A DNA stretch of 58,131 nucleotides from positions 1 through 58,131 of the forward strand of contig NZ_BMXB01000022.1 of assembly GCF_014651535.1 (NCBI RefSeq). The letters run 5' to 3'. Both the position numbers and the translations under genes were made by a program. Under the pieces are notes generated by a model. The model saw only the letters and a list, made by a program, of their open reading frames with translations, was not told the DNA's origin and ran no database searches. The DNA comes from Salinimicrobium marinum. Lineage in GTDB: Bacteria > Bacteroidota > Bacteroidia > Flavobacteriales > Flavobacteriaceae. Positions within the stretch are counted from its first letter, which is position 1. Every line of letters begins with the position of its first letter. Shown in pieces: positions 6,889 to 16,090 of the stretch.

Positions 6889-9387
6889 ATGACCTTCCAA
6901 ATACCCCGGCATTTCTCGGGAATTGCCTTAATGTTTATTTTTCTTTTCAGCTTTATTAGTATTCAAGCACAAAACAAACAAAATACCGTTACAGGAAAAG
7001 TAGTGGATGAGGCGGGAACACCTCTCGAATATGCTACAATTTCTTTTGAAAATACTGCCAATCCCGAAAATATTACCGGGGGAATTACAGATCCCGAAGG
7101 AGTATTTTCTATAGATGTAAGTGAAGGAACCTATGACATTACTGTAGAGTTTATCTCCTTTGAACCCAAAACTTTTTCAGGAAGAGAAATAACATCCGAT
7201 GTTGAAATGGGCACAATTACCCTGGGAATGGCCGCCGGAGAACTCGATGAAGTAGTTGTAACGGCAGAAACTACTCAGGTAGAAGTGCGACTGGATAAAA
7301 AGATTTATAATATTGGAAAAGATCTTACCACTGCAGGAGGTACCGTGAGTGACGCTTTAAATAATGTACCCTCGGTTTCTGTTGACCTTGAAGGTGGAAT
7401 TAGCCTTCGGGGTAATGAAAACGTAAGGATCCTCATTAACGGAAAACCATCGGCAATGGCCGGTTTTGGTAGTACAGATGTTTTGGCGCAATTGCCTGCA
7501 GATGCCATTGAGCGTGTGGAGGTCATTACTTCCCCTTCTGCCCGTTACGATGCTGAAGGAACAGCCGGTATCCTGAATATTATTCTAAAAAAAGAAAAAA
7601 CTTTGGGCTTTAACGGATCTGTAACTCTCACTGCAGGACATCCGGACAATGCCGGGATATCTGCCAATGTAAATTACAGAACAGACAAATTTAATCTATT
7701 CAACACCACAGGTTTCAGATATTTTGATGCCCCCGGAAACGGATTTTTTGATACGCGATATAATGAAAACAGTAATGTTGATTTTGACAGGATTGTAGAA
7801 GACAGGGAAATCACCCGCTTAAACCGTGGCTATAATACCAATCTGGGAATGGAGTATTACCTGAACGACCAATCGTCTATTACAGGTAGTATTTTCTTTA
7901 GAACCGGAGAGGATGAGGATGTAACTACAAACGTAACAGATAATTACCTGAACACTTTCAGTTCAAGCAATCCTGCTTACGGAACTACAAGGATTGAAAA
8001 TCAAATGGAAGAAGATAACAGCTGGCAGTTCGCTCTGAATTACATTAATAGGTTTAGCGAAAGCGGACATCAACTTACAGCTGATCTTCAATATGAAACT
8101 GACAAAGAGACTCAGACAACAAGAATCGATGAAACTCCTGATTTTAATGAAATAGAATATGAGCGTTTTCTTTTCGGAGAAGCCATAGACCAGGAAGAGA
8201 CACAAAAAGAATGGTTGATTCAGGCAGATTATGTTTTACCAATTGGAAAAGACTCACAGTTTGAAGCTGGATACCGTGGTAACTTTGAGAACGAAACCAC
8301 AGACTACAATATTAGACAGGAAGACACTTTAGGAAATTTGGTGTTAAATAATAGACTTACCAATATTTTTGATTACACAGAAAATGTACAGGCATTATAT
8401 ACGCAGTACGGAACAAAATTCGGGGATGTTTCCTTTCTACTGGGATTAAGGTTGGAAAACACCAACTTGAAAGGAGAAATAGAATCTGAACTTACAGAAG
8501 CCGAACTTGAAGAGGAATTCGGGTTTCCTATAAATACCAGTTTTGATAATAATTATCTAGGTTTATTCCCAACGGTAAACGTAATTTATGAATTAGCTGA
8601 AACAGAGAACATTACCATAGGATATAACAGAAGGATCAACCGTCCTCGGGGATGGTTTATTAATCCGTTCCCTTCCAGAAGTAGTACAAACAATGTTTTC
8701 CAGGGAAATCCTAACCTCCAGCCTGCTTTTTCCAACGCCTTTGATGTTGGATATCTAAAGAGATGGGAAAAATTAACCCTTACCTCTTCTGTTTACTACC
8801 AAAAGGAAACAGATGCCTTTGAACGTATTGAGGAGAATGTGGAAGGATCTAATGTGGTAAGGACTATTCCGGTGAACCTTTCGAGTAATGAAAGAACAGG
8901 TGGGGAACTTGGGCTTTTATATAATCCGGCAAACTGGCTAAGACTGAATGGTAGCTTTAATTATTTTCAGTTCAAAACCGAAGGTGAATTCAACAACAGA
9001 GATTATAATGCCAAAAATACCAGTTATTTTGCACGATTTAGTTCTAAGGTAACGCTGCCGGGAAGTATAGACTGGCAAACAAATGCTTTTTACGCAGGAC
9101 CATCTGAAGGAGTTCAAGGAACTCAGGAAGGCTTACTGTCCATAGATCTTGCATTGAGCAAGGAATTGTTCAACGAGACCACTACCCTGTCCTTTAATGT
9201 TAGGGATTTGCTTAATTCTAGGAAAAGGGAGCGATATACCACCACCAATACCTATGACAGGTATAGTGAATTCCAGTGGAGACAACGTTCCTTCAATATC
9301 TCTTTAATGTACAGGTTTAATCAACAGAAAAGAGACCAACGAAGAGAAGGAGAAAATGGTGACGATATGGGAGAAGGCGAGTTTTAA
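6889..9387 (+). CDS. TonB-dependent receptor / outer membrane beta-barrel family protein
   Basis: The protein has 832 residues. The signal peptide ends near residue 28 (ISIQAQ). A CarboxypepD_reg-like beta-sandwich follows (about 34-115; TGKVVDEAGTPLEYATISFE). Next comes a plug domain (about 120-235) with GGTVSDALNNVPSVSVD, SLRGNENVRILINGKPSA and AERVEV-like sequence (AIERVEVITSPSARYDAEG). The rest is a C-terminal beta-barrel of the OMP_b-brl_3 type. The C-terminal tail is acidic and unusual (GENGDDMGEGEF). No SusD partner lies nearby, so it is not a Sus-like polysaccharide locus. The substrate is unknown; a metal chelate or peptide is possible. A strong terminator closes the unit. Confidence 0.92.
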   Translation: MTFQIPRHFSGIALMFIFLFSFISIQAQNKQNTVTGKVVDEAGTPLEYATISFENTANPENITGGITDPEGVFSIDVSEGTYDITVEFISFEPKTFSGREITSDVEMGTITLGMAAGELDEVVVTAETTQVEVRLDKKIYNIGKDLTTAGGTVSDALNNVPSVSVDLEGGISLRGNENVRILINGKPSAMAGFGSTDVLAQLPADAIERVEVITSPSARYDAEGTAGILNIILKKEKTLGFNGSVTLTAGHPDNAGISANVNYRTDKFNLFNTTGFRYFDAPGNGFFDTRYNENSNVDFDRIVEDREITRLNRGYNTNLGMEYYLNDQSSITGSIFFRTGEDEDVTTNVTDNYLNTFSSSNPAYGTTRIENQMEEDNSWQFALNYINRFSESGHQLTADLQYETDKETQTTRIDETPDFNEIEYERFLFGEAIDQEETQKEWLIQADYVLPIGKDSQFEAGYRGNFENETTDYNIRQEDTLGNLVLNNRLTNIFDYTENVQALYTQYGTKFGDVSFLLGLRLENTNLKGEIESELTEAELEEEFGFPINTSFDNNYLGLFPTVNVIYELAETENITIGYNRRINRPRGWFINPFPSRSSTNNVFQGNPNLQPAFSNAFDVGYLKRWEKLTLTSSVYYQKETDAFERIEENVEGSNVVRTIPVNLSSNERTGGELGLLYNPANWLRLNGSFNYFQFKTEGEFNNRDYNAKNTSYFARFSSKVTLPGSIDWQTNAFYAGPSEGVQGTQEGLLSIDLALSKELFNETTTLSFNVRDLLNSRKRERYTTTNTYDRYSEFQWRQRSFNISLMYRFNQQKRDQRREGENGDDMGEGEF

Positions 9388-9412
9388 GCGGAAGAAAAAC
9401 AATGTAAAAAAG

Positions 9413-9444
9413 CCATCTGAGAATAAATCAGATGGTTTTTTTTT
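9413..9444 (+). terminator. Terminator of the TonB-type receptor gene
   Basis: An 8-bp stem CCATCTGA / TCAGATGG (9413-9420, 9428-9435) with a 7-base loop is followed by a run of nine T. Confidence 0.88.
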
Positions 9445-9478
9445 ATTTGTCCAAAATTCTGGAAAAACCAAGACATAA

Positions 9479-9502
9479 AAAAAAGGACCTGAGTCCTTTT
9501 TT
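9479..9502 (-). terminator. Terminator overlapping the stop codon of the 57-aa membrane protein gene
   Basis: A 10-bp stem AAAAAAGGAC / GTCCTTTTTT with the loop CTGA is followed leftward by a T run on the minus strand. Its base begins inside the stop codon at 9501-9503, so coding and termination signals overlap. Confidence 0.75.
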
Positions 9503-9674
9503 ATGCGTTTTCCTTTTCCAGGCGTTTCTTCTCTTTCTTTTCATCAAGCATTTCTTTAACTGCTCCTCCAATCCAATAGGGAACGATGGCAGCCAAGAAA
9601 AGCATAAGCCAGAATCCTATTAGGACAATGATGGCAAATGCTAAAAAACCCAGATACTGATCAAATTCAAACAT
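9501..9674 (-). CDS. 57-residue membrane protein, unknown function
   Basis: A 58-codon frame (57 residues plus stop) runs leftward from ATG at 9674. Residues 9-34 form one long hydrophobic segment (LGFLAFAIIVLIGFWLMLF). The C-terminus is charged (DEKKEKKRLEKENA) and should be cytoplasmic. A full TTTG-N21-TATCTTTG promoter lies 26 bases upstream and a terminator lies at its stop, so it is a complete single-gene unit. I do not recognise the family. It could be a small accessory subunit or stress peptide, but nothing nearby tells which. Confidence 0.75.
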   Translation of the reverse strand: MFEFDQYLGFLAFAIIVLIGFWLMLFLAAIVPYWIGGAVKEMLDEKKEKKRLEKENA

Positions 9675-9700
9675 GATTTCCTTAGTTTTTGAATCTTCGT

Positions 9701-9733
9701 CAAAGATAACAACTCTTCACAGCTTATTACAAA
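9701..9733 (-). promoter_or_regulatory. Promoter of the 57-aa membrane protein gene
   Basis: Read leftward this is TTTG (9733-9730), 21 bases, then TATCTTTG (9708-9701). Both elements and their spacing match the Bacteroidota consensus. Confidence 0.7.
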
Positions 9734-9821
9734 TAATTCTCAAATTAATTTCTAAAGCATTTACCTGAGAATCTTTTAGTATCATTTATTTCTGAAAACT
9801 TCAAATTTTTGTAGGATTTTT

Positions 9822-9854
9822 TTGAGCTTAAAAACAGCTGAAACCGTAAATTTG
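9822..9854 (+). promoter_or_regulatory. Promoter of fumC
   Basis: TTG at 9822-9824 and TAAATTTG at 9847-9854 are 22 bases apart. Transcription should start near 9861, 14 bases before the fumC ATG. Confidence 0.7.
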
Positions 9855-9874
9855 TATTCTAAAATATAAGCATT

Positions 9875-11272
9875 ATGGATTATAGAATAGAAAAGGATAC
9901 TATGGGGGAAGTTAAAGTCCCTGCAGATAAACTTTGGGGCGCACAGACAGAGCGTTCCAGAAATAATTTTAAAATTGGTGCTCCCGGCAGTATGCCTCTG
10001 GAGATTATTTACGGCTTCGCTTATCTTAAAAAAGCAGCCGCTTATACCAATTGTGAATCTGGTGTCCTTCCTGTAGACAAAAGAGATCTTATTGCACAGG
10101 TATGTGATGAGATTTTGGCCGGAAAACATGACGATCAATTTCCATTAGTGATCTGGCAAACAGGAAGTGGAACCCAAAGCAACATGAATGTCAATGAAGT
10201 GATTGCCAACCGTGCACATCAACTGGCAGGAAAGAAAATTGGGGAAGGCGAAAAAACCCTGAATCCAAATGACGATGTTAATAAATCCCAGTCTTCCAAT
10301 GACACCTTCCCTACAGGAATGTACATTGCTGCTTATAAAAAAATAACCGAAGTAACTATTCCGGGGGTTCGTACCCTAAGGAATACCTTCAAAAAGAAAT
10401 CGGAAGAATTTAAAAACGTGGTGAAGATAGGACGTACCCATTTTATGGATGCCACCCCATTGACCCTTGGGCAGGAATTCAGCGGATATGTTTCTCAGCT
10501 CGACCACGGATTAACCGCTTTGGAAAATACACTGCCGCATCTTGCCGAACTCGCCCTTGGTGGCACTGCAGTAGGAACCGGACTTAATACTCCAAAAGGA
10601 TATTCCAAGAGAGTAGCAGAGTTCATTGCTAAATTCACAGAATTACCTTTTTCTTCTGCTCCCAATAAGTTTGAAGCCCTTGCCGCCCATGATGCTTTTG
10701 TGGAAACTCACGGAGCTTTAAAGACTCTGGCTGTTTCACTTAACAAAATAGCCAATGATATACGAATGCTTGCTTCAGGACCTCGAAGTGGAATTGGAGA
10801 GATCAACATTCCTGCAAATGAACCCGGATCTTCCATTATGCCGGGTAAAGTGAATCCCACTCAGGTAGAAGCGCTTACAATGGTTTGTGCTCAGGTAATG
10901 GGGAATGATGTTGCTATTAATGTTGGTGGAATGCAGGGACAATTTGAACTGAATGTCTTTAAACCAGTAATGGCAGCAAATATCCTTCAAAGTGCTCAGT
11001 TATTAGGTGATGCCTGTGCTTCTTTCGAAGAACATTGTATTGCAGGAGTGGAACCAAATCATCCACGAATCCAGGAATTACTGAATAATTCCCTGATGCT
11101 GGTTACGGCTTTAAATACAAGGATAGGATATTATAAAGCAGCAGAAATAGCAAACACTGCTCATAAAAACGGGACGACACTTAAAGAAGAAGCAGTGAAC
11201 CTGGGGTATGTGACTGCCGAAGAATTTGACGAGTGGGTAGATCCAAAAGATATGGTGGGTGGTTTAAAATAA
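9875..11272 (+). CDS. fumC: Class II fumarate hydratase
   Basis: This 465-residue TCA-cycle enzyme interconverts fumarate and (S)-malate in the cytoplasm as a tetramer without an iron-sulfur cluster. The N-terminus has the usual [38 protein letters not shown] and [16 protein letters not shown] are active-site segments. The superfamily signature [12 protein letters not shown] is at residues 318-329, with the catalytic serine in the GSS loop. Length and order of motifs are typical. It is a single-gene unit with its own promoter and a strong terminator. Confidence 0.97.
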   Translation: MDYRIEKDTMGEVKVPADKLWGAQTERSRNNFKIGAPGSMPLEIIYGFAYLKKAAAYTNCESGVLPVDKRDLIAQVCDEILAGKHDDQFPLVIWQTGSGTQSNMNVNEVIANRAHQLAGKKIGEGEKTLNPNDDVNKSQSSNDTFPTGMYIAAYKKITEVTIPGVRTLRNTFKKKSEEFKNVVKIGRTHFMDATPLTLGQEFSGYVSQLDHGLTALENTLPHLAELALGGTAVGTGLNTPKGYSKRVAEFIAKFTELPFSSAPNKFEALAAHDAFVETHGALKTLAVSLNKIANDIRMLASGPRSGIGEINIPANEPGSSIMPGKVNPTQVEALTMVCAQVMGNDVAINVGGMQGQFELNVFKPVMAANILQSAQLLGDACASFEEHCIAGVEPNHPRIQELLNNSLMLVTALNTRIGYYKAAEIANTAHKNGTTLKEEAVNLGYVTAEEFDEWVDPKDMVGGLK

Positions 11273-11291
11273 ATTCACCTAATACTAATAG

Positions 11292-11328
11292 AAAGTCCTT
11301 CAAAAATCATGTTTTGAAGGACTTTTTT
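11292..11328 (+). terminator. Terminator of fumC
   Basis: A 14-bp perfect stem AAAGTCCTTCAAAA / TTTTGAAGGACTTT (11292-11305, 11312-11325) has a 6-base loop and a T run. Confidence 0.92.
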
Positions 11329-11366
11329 ATTCCCTACAGTAGATCTGAAAATACAAACTGCCAACT

Positions 11367-11374
11367 TAAATTTG
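11367..11374 (+). promoter_or_regulatory. -7 element for the SpoIIAA-like gene at 11441
   Basis: TAAATTTG is a perfect TAnnTTTG match 66 bases before the ATG at 11441 and downstream of the fumC terminator. Confidence 0.5.
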
Positions 11375-11440
11375 TATTAATATCTTCTTCGTTTCAGGCA
11401 ATTGTGGTATTTTCACAACTATCAATGCCCTACTCAGAAA

Positions 11441-11815
11441 ATGTCAAAGAAATATGAACTTGATTTTGGTATCGTCAGAATTTTTGACAATATCCTGATT
11501 TCCGAATTAAACGAAGGGATCCTTTTTGACGTAGCTAGTAACCGTCAACTGCTGGATATTGGCACTCAGGAATTTCATGGAAAACCATACGGCTATATTT
11601 CGAACAGAATTTTTTCTTATGCTGTAGATCCGCTGGTATACAGGGAATCTGCAAATCATACTTCTTTAAAAGCGATTGCTGTGGTAACAAATAACGAAAT
11701 AGGTTTGAAAGCTGCCCAACTGGAACAAAATTTCTATAAAAAGGACAGGTTTAAAGTTTTCACTTCCTATAAGGAAGCCCTTGCCTGGATGAACGGCACA
11801 CTGGCCGACTTTTAA
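11441..11815 (+). CDS. SpoIIAA/STAS-like small protein (paralogue of the gene at 42585)
   Basis: The protein has 124 residues from ATG 11441 (MSKKYELDFG); the frame is open 13 codons further up, but that extension is not conserved-looking. The fold appears alpha/beta. Landmarks are GKPYGYISNRIFSYAVDPLVY, a Leu-Lys-Ala-Ile-Ala-Val-Val strand, and a C-terminal VFTSYKEALAWM helix. The same landmarks occur in the same order in the 125-residue protein at 42585 (YISKRINNYNVNPVVY, GGIAIV, VFLDFEEAVKWA), so the two are paralogues. The family resembles SpoIIAA-like/STAS proteins found widely in Flavobacteriia, with unknown role. Its stop overlaps the convergent hutH stop. No kinase or anti-sigma factor is adjacent. 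Confidence 0.8.
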   Translation: MSKKYELDFGIVRIFDNILISELNEGILFDVASNRQLLDIGTQEFHGKPYGYISNRIFSYAVDPLVYRESANHTSLKAIAVVTNNEIGLKAAQLEQNFYKKDRFKVFTSYKEALAWMNGTLADF

Positions 11816-13320
11816 TTAAAAATGTGTTCAGATTTTATCGCATAGTTATTAATAAATTCTTTTGACTTTTGAATAAAGGGAGCCATCACCACATCTTCTT
11901 TTACCAATGGCACTTCTTTTCTAAACTCTTTTATCACATCCTGAAGAAAAGGTGAAGTTTTATGCGGTCCTCTGTACGACAATGCCTGCGAAGCATTAAA
12001 TAATTCTATAGCTAGAACGGTAGACACATTTTCCAGCACCTTAATCATTTTTGTTGCCGAATTTGCGCCCATGCTCACATGATCTTCCTGCCCGTTTGAA
12101 GAAACAATAGAATCAACACTAGCGGGAGTAGCCAGTTGTTTGTTCTGGCTCACGATACTTGCTGCAGTGTACTGCGGAATCATGAATCCGCTGTTTAATC
12201 CGGGAGCATCCACTAAAAATGCCGGACCACGTAATCCCGAAACCAGCTGATAAACCCTTCTTTCGGAAATATTCCCGAGCTCTGCCATCGCTATTGCCAA
12301 ATAATCCAGCGTCAAAGCCAGGGGTTGTCCGTGGAAATTCCCTCCTGAAATGATCTTATCTGCATCCACAAAAATATTCGGATTATCGGTAACCGAATTT
12401 ATTTCAGTTTTGAAGCATTTATACACAAAAGAGATCGTGTCCCTGGTCGCTCCATGCACCTGCGGAATGCACCTGAAAGAATATGGGTCCTGAACATTGT
12501 CTTTATGCTGTTTTGCAATCTCACTGCCCTCCAGAAACTGCCTAATTCGCCCTGCCGTTTTGATCTGGCCACGATGCGGCCTTACCATATGAACCAGCTC
12601 ATCAAAAGGATCTGTATTACAATCAAAGGCATCTATGGAAAGTGCACCAATCGCATCTGCCCAATAGGATAATTTATAGCTTTCCAGCAGAGCATAGATT
12701 CCGTGGGCACTCATAAACTGAGTTCCATTTAGCAGTGCAAGCCCTTCTTTCGATTGAAGCTTTACAGGTTCCCACCCAAATTTTTTCAGGATTTCTTCAG
12801 AAGGAATAATTTTTTCTTCGTAATAAACCTCCCCTTTTCCAATAAGCGGCAGGGACATATGCGCCAAAGGAGCCAAATCTCCCGAAGCCCCCAAAGATCC
12901 CTGGGAATAGATCACCGGAAGAATGTCATAATTATAAAATTCAACCAGCCGGTTTACAGTATCCATAGAAACCCCTGAATGTCCATAGCTCAATGACTGG
13001 ATCTTCAACAGCAGCATTAAACGAATAATAGGTTTGGAAATCATTTCTCCGGTTCCACAGGCATGGGACATCACCAGGTTTTCCTGAAGCTGAGTGAGGT
13101 TTTCGGTAGAAATTTTCACATTACACAAAGAGCCAAAGCCGGTATTTATTCCGTAGACCGGAGTTTTATTTTCCTTTATCTTGTCATCAAGATATTTCCT
13201 GGCTTTTTCGATATTGATTCGTGCCTCATCACTTAAAGCTAATTTCCTCTTACCGGTAATAATACTGTGAATTTCTTCCAGGTCCAATACAGAAGAAGAG
13301 ATGTAATGATGTTCGCTCAT
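11812..13320 (-). CDS. hutH: Histidine ammonia-lyase
   Basis: This 502-residue MIO-dependent lyase converts L-histidine to urocanate and ammonia. The autocatalytic triad Ala145-Ser146-Gly147 lies in GSLGASGDLAPLAH and forms the MIO cofactor. YGINTGFGS (about 56-64) supplies the catalytic tyrosine loop. The selectivity pair Ser85-His86 (NLVMSHACG) is the histidine-lyase type. The gene lies 19 bases behind nnr and is probably co-transcribed with it. The other hut genes (hutU, hutI, hutG) are absent from the window, so the full degradation pathway must be elsewhere or incomplete. A related aromatic-amino-acid lyase role is less likely from the selectivity residues. Confidence 0.93.
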   Translation of the reverse strand: MSEHHYISSSVLDLEEIHSIITGKRKLALSDEARINIEKARKYLDDKIKENKTPVYGINTGFGSLCNVKISTENLTQLQENLVMSHACGTGEMISKPIIRLMLLLKIQSLSYGHSGVSMDTVNRLVEFYNYDILPVIYSQGSLGASGDLAPLAHMSLPLIGKGEVYYEEKIIPSEEILKKFGWEPVKLQSKEGLALLNGTQFMSAHGIYALLESYKLSYWADAIGALSIDAFDCNTDPFDELVHMVRPHRGQIKTAGRIRQFLEGSEIAKQHKDNVQDPYSFRCIPQVHGATRDTISFVYKCFKTEINSVTDNPNIFVDADKIISGGNFHGQPLALTLDYLAIAMAELGNISERRVYQLVSGLRGPAFLVDAPGLNSGFMIPQYTAASIVSQNKQLATPASVDSIVSSNGQEDHVSMGANSATKMIKVLENVSTVLAIELFNASQALSYRGPHKTSPFLQDVIKEFRKEVPLVKEDVVMAPFIQKSKEFINNYAIKSEHIFN

Positions 13321-13339
13321 AATGAAGATTTCTTAAAAA

Positions 13340-14860
13340 TTAGGCGTTTGGTGTACTAAAAAGATCAAGATAGGCAGCACCGATATGTTGTGCAATATCT
13401 CCCGCTATTAATCCCTGATAGCTAAGCTGATTTACCGCAATATCTCCTGCTTTGCCGTGCAAATATACTCCAAAAACTGCGGCTGTTAAAGGATCGTAAC
13501 CCTGGGAAATTAAACCTGTTATGACGCCGGTTAAAACATCTCCGCTTCCTGCAGTGGCCATCCCGGGATTTCCGGTGCTGTTTATGTAAATATCCTCTTC
13601 AGTTACTGTAATAGTGCGGGAGCCTTTGATTAAAAGCACCACCTTATGCTCCTTTACAAAGGCACGGGCCATTTCCAGTTTCTCAAAATCGTCTTCCCAG
13701 CTGCCCACTAATCGCTCCAGTTCCTTGGGATGAGGCGTTAAAACAGAATCCTTTGGAAGTTTTTTTAATAAATGTTTGTTTGCAGCCAATAGGTTTAACC
13801 CGTCTGCGTCTATGACCATCGGCTTTTCGGTTTTCTCCAGTAAAGCTTCAAAAGCCTGTAAAGTTTCGTCACTTTGCCCCACTCCTACTCCAAAACCTAT
13901 AACGGAAGGTTCCAGATCAAAAACGATATCCGTTAAATGTTTTTCAGCTTTATCAGTGATGACCATTGCCTCCGGAAGCAGGGTTTGCATAATTTCATAT
14001 CCACATTTCGGAACGAAAACCGTTGCCATTCCCGCTCCTGCTCTTAAAGTAGCCGTAGCTGTAAGGCTTATGCTTCCTATTTTCCCATAGCTTCCCCCTA
14101 CCAGTAATGCATGGCCATAGGTACCTTTATGAGTAAATTCCTCCCTCGGAATATACATGGCTTTTGCCTCCTGCTTCCTGATAAGATGGGCACTGGTAGG
14201 AGTTTCTATTAGATAATTCCTATCCAGCCCTATATCTATTACCTGCAGGTCTCCTGCAAATTTTCCAGTATCGGGCAGGTAAAACACCAGTTTTGGCGCC
14301 TGGAATGTAAGCGTAAAATTAGCCTGGACCACTGCATCTTGAGCCTTTGTAGGCTGATCTGCAAATAATCCCGAAGGCATATCTATTGATAAAACAAAAG
14401 CCTGTGAACTATTGATGTGCTTTATCAAATTTGCCACCCAGTCCACGAGAGGCCTGTTCAGCCCTATTCCAAAAACTGCATCTATGACAAAATCCTCCTT
14501 TTTTATTTCGGGAAAATCATCTTCACTCTTTAAAAGTATCGGCCAGTTTTTAGTAGTATTTTTTACCTTGTCATAACTTTTCAGAAAATCATCGGATCTT
14601 TTATCGCTGTAGTTTACAACGTAAATAGTGACATCGTAAAGATGTTCAATGAGATACCTACCTATTACAAGTCCGTCTCCTCCATTATTTCCTATTCCGC
14701 AGAAAATTTTAATAGGTCCGCCGCTACCTTCAAGCCGTTTATGAATTTCCTCAAACACCAGCTTTCCCGCTCTTTCCATCAATTCATCTGAAGAAATTCC
14801 CTGTTTACTCACAGTTTGTCTGTCTGCTTCCTTTATTTGCTCTGCTGAAAATATTTTCAT
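13340..14860 (-). CDS. nnr: Bifunctional NAD(P)H-hydrate epimerase / ADP-dependent dehydratase
   Basis: This 506-residue fusion repairs damaged NADH and NADPH hydrates. The N-terminal YjeF_N half (about 1-215) epimerises the R form to S; it shows GIGNNGGDGLVIGRYL and VIDAVFGIGLNRP. The C-terminal ribokinase-like half (about 225-500) dehydrates the S form with ADP. It shows GSYGKIGSISLTATATLRAGAG, the TPHPKELERL segment and the signature GNPGMATAGSGDVLTG. Both halves appear intact. It is the first gene of a leftward pair with hutH and has a TATATTTG promoter. Confidence 0.95.
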   Translation of the reverse strand: MKIFSAEQIKEADRQTVSKQGISSDELMERAGKLVFEEIHKRLEGSGGPIKIFCGIGNNGGDGLVIGRYLIEHLYDVTIYVVNYSDKRSDDFLKSYDKVKNTTKNWPILLKSEDDFPEIKKEDFVIDAVFGIGLNRPLVDWVANLIKHINSSQAFVLSIDMPSGLFADQPTKAQDAVVQANFTLTFQAPKLVFYLPDTGKFAGDLQVIDIGLDRNYLIETPTSAHLIRKQEAKAMYIPREEFTHKGTYGHALLVGGSYGKIGSISLTATATLRAGAGMATVFVPKCGYEIMQTLLPEAMVITDKAEKHLTDIVFDLEPSVIGFGVGVGQSDETLQAFEALLEKTEKPMVIDADGLNLLAANKHLLKKLPKDSVLTPHPKELERLVGSWEDDFEKLEMARAFVKEHKVVLLIKGSRTITVTEEDIYINSTGNPGMATAGSGDVLTGVITGLISQGYDPLTAAVFGVYLHGKAGDIAVNQLSYQGLIAGDIAQHIGAAYLDLFSTPNA

Positions 14861-14886
14861 TGAAGTTCCGTTTTTAGTATGCCTTA

Positions 14887-14894
14887 CAAATATA
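14887..14894 (-). promoter_or_regulatory. -7 promoter element of nnr-hutH
   Basis: Read leftward the bases are TATATTTG, a perfect match, 26 bases before the nnr ATG. It is divergent from the gcvT promoter in the same 142-base gap. Confidence 0.55.
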
Positions 14895-14978
14895 GAATTT
14901 CAAACTCTCCTGAATTCAGGTTTTAGATTTTCTTCTGAAATTTTACCGCTTTTCGGCATTATCCTTGCTTAAATTGAA

Positions 14979-14986
14979 TAAATTTG
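14979..14986 (+). promoter_or_regulatory. -7 promoter element of gcvT
   Basis: TAAATTTG is a perfect match, 16 bases before the gcvT ATG. The nearest TTG (14965) is too close to act as a normal -33 element. Confidence 0.5.
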
Positions 14987-15002
14987 CGCAAAATTTAAAC
15001 AT

Positions 15003-16085
15003 ATGAAAGACACAGCCCTTACTTCAACCCATATTGCTCTTGGTGCCAAAATGGTTCCATTCGCCGGATTTAATATGCCTGTATCATACGAAGGCGTTAA
15101 TATTGAGCACGAAACGGTAAGAAAAGCGGTAGGAGTATTTGATGTCTCTCACATGGGTGAATTTCTTATTACAGGAGAAAATGCCCTCGCCCTTATTCAG
15201 AAAATAGGATCTAATGATGCCTCCAAGCTGGTTGACGGAAAAGCGCAATACAGTTGTATGCCCAATAATGAAGGAGGAATTGTAGATGATTTGATCATTT
15301 ACAGGTTTAATGAAGAAAAATATTTACTGGTAGTAAACGCTTCCAATATTGAAAAGGACTGGAACTGGATCTCGCAGCACAACACCATGGATGCTACCAT
15401 GCGTGATCTTTCAGACAATTATTCACTCCTTGCCATCCAGGGTCCAAAAGCTGCTGAAGCTATGCAGTCATTAACCAGTGTGAACCTTACCAATATTAAG
15501 TTCTACACCTTTGAAGTAGCTGAATTTGCTGGTGCAGAAAATGTAATAATTTCTGCTACGGGCTACACCGGAAGTGGCGGATTTGAAATATATGTAAAAA
15601 ACGAAGATGCCCAGACTGTTTGGGAGAATGTCTTTAAAGCCGGAGCCGATTATGGCATCAAGCCAATAGGTTTGGCTGCAAGAGACACCCTGCGCCTGGA
15701 AATGGGATTTTGTCTCTATGGAAATGATATTGATGACACTACTTCCCCAATCGAAGCAGGATTAGGCTGGATCACCAAATTCACCAAAGAGTTTGTAAAT
15801 TCTGAAGCACTTAAGGAACAGAAAGAACAAGGTCCTGAAAGAAAACTTGTCGGTTTCCAGCTGGAAGACCGTGGGATCCCAAGACAGGGATACGATATTG
15901 TAGATGACAGTGGTAATATTATAGGCACTGTTACTTCAGGAACCATGTCACCTTCCCTTGGAACAGGGATTGGAATGGGTTATGTTCCTGCAGGAATGGC
16001 CACACCGGGATGCAAGATCAATATTCAGGTACGTAAAAAAGCCCTTCCTGCAACAGTGGTCAAAATGCCATTTTATAAAGGATAA
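15003..16085 (+). CDS. gcvT: Glycine cleavage system T protein (aminomethyltransferase)
   Basis: This 360-residue protein transfers the methylene group from aminomethyl-lipoyl-H protein to tetrahydrofolate. The N-terminus has [20 protein letters not shown] and [11 protein letters not shown], the latter with the conserved aspartate/histidine segment. The folate-binding region [22 protein letters not shown] is present, and the C-terminal barrel has [13 protein letters not shown]. Length is typical. gcvH and gcvP are not in the window; in Bacteroidota these genes are commonly unlinked. Downstream, a TTG-started reductase gene follows after only five bases, so the two are probably co-transcribed. 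Confidence 0.97.
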   Translation: MKDTALTSTHIALGAKMVPFAGFNMPVSYEGVNIEHETVRKAVGVFDVSHMGEFLITGENALALIQKIGSNDASKLVDGKAQYSCMPNNEGGIVDDLIIYRFNEEKYLLVVNASNIEKDWNWISQHNTMDATMRDLSDNYSLLAIQGPKAAEAMQSLTSVNLTNIKFYTFEVAEFAGAENVIISATGYTGSGGFEIYVKNEDAQTVWENVFKAGADYGIKPIGLAARDTLRLEMGFCLYGNDIDDTTSPIEAGLGWITKFTKEFVNSEALKEQKEQGPERKLVGFQLEDRGIPRQGYDIVDDSGNIIGTVTSGTMSPSLGTGIGMGYVPAGMATPGCKINIQVRKKALPATVVKMPFYKG

Positions 16086-16090
16086 TTTTA

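Noticed and set aside
11402-11440. Upstream ATG for the SpoIIAA-like gene
   Set aside because: The added 13 residues (MWYFHNYQC...) are unlike the paralogue's N-terminus, and ATG 11441 fits the family better.
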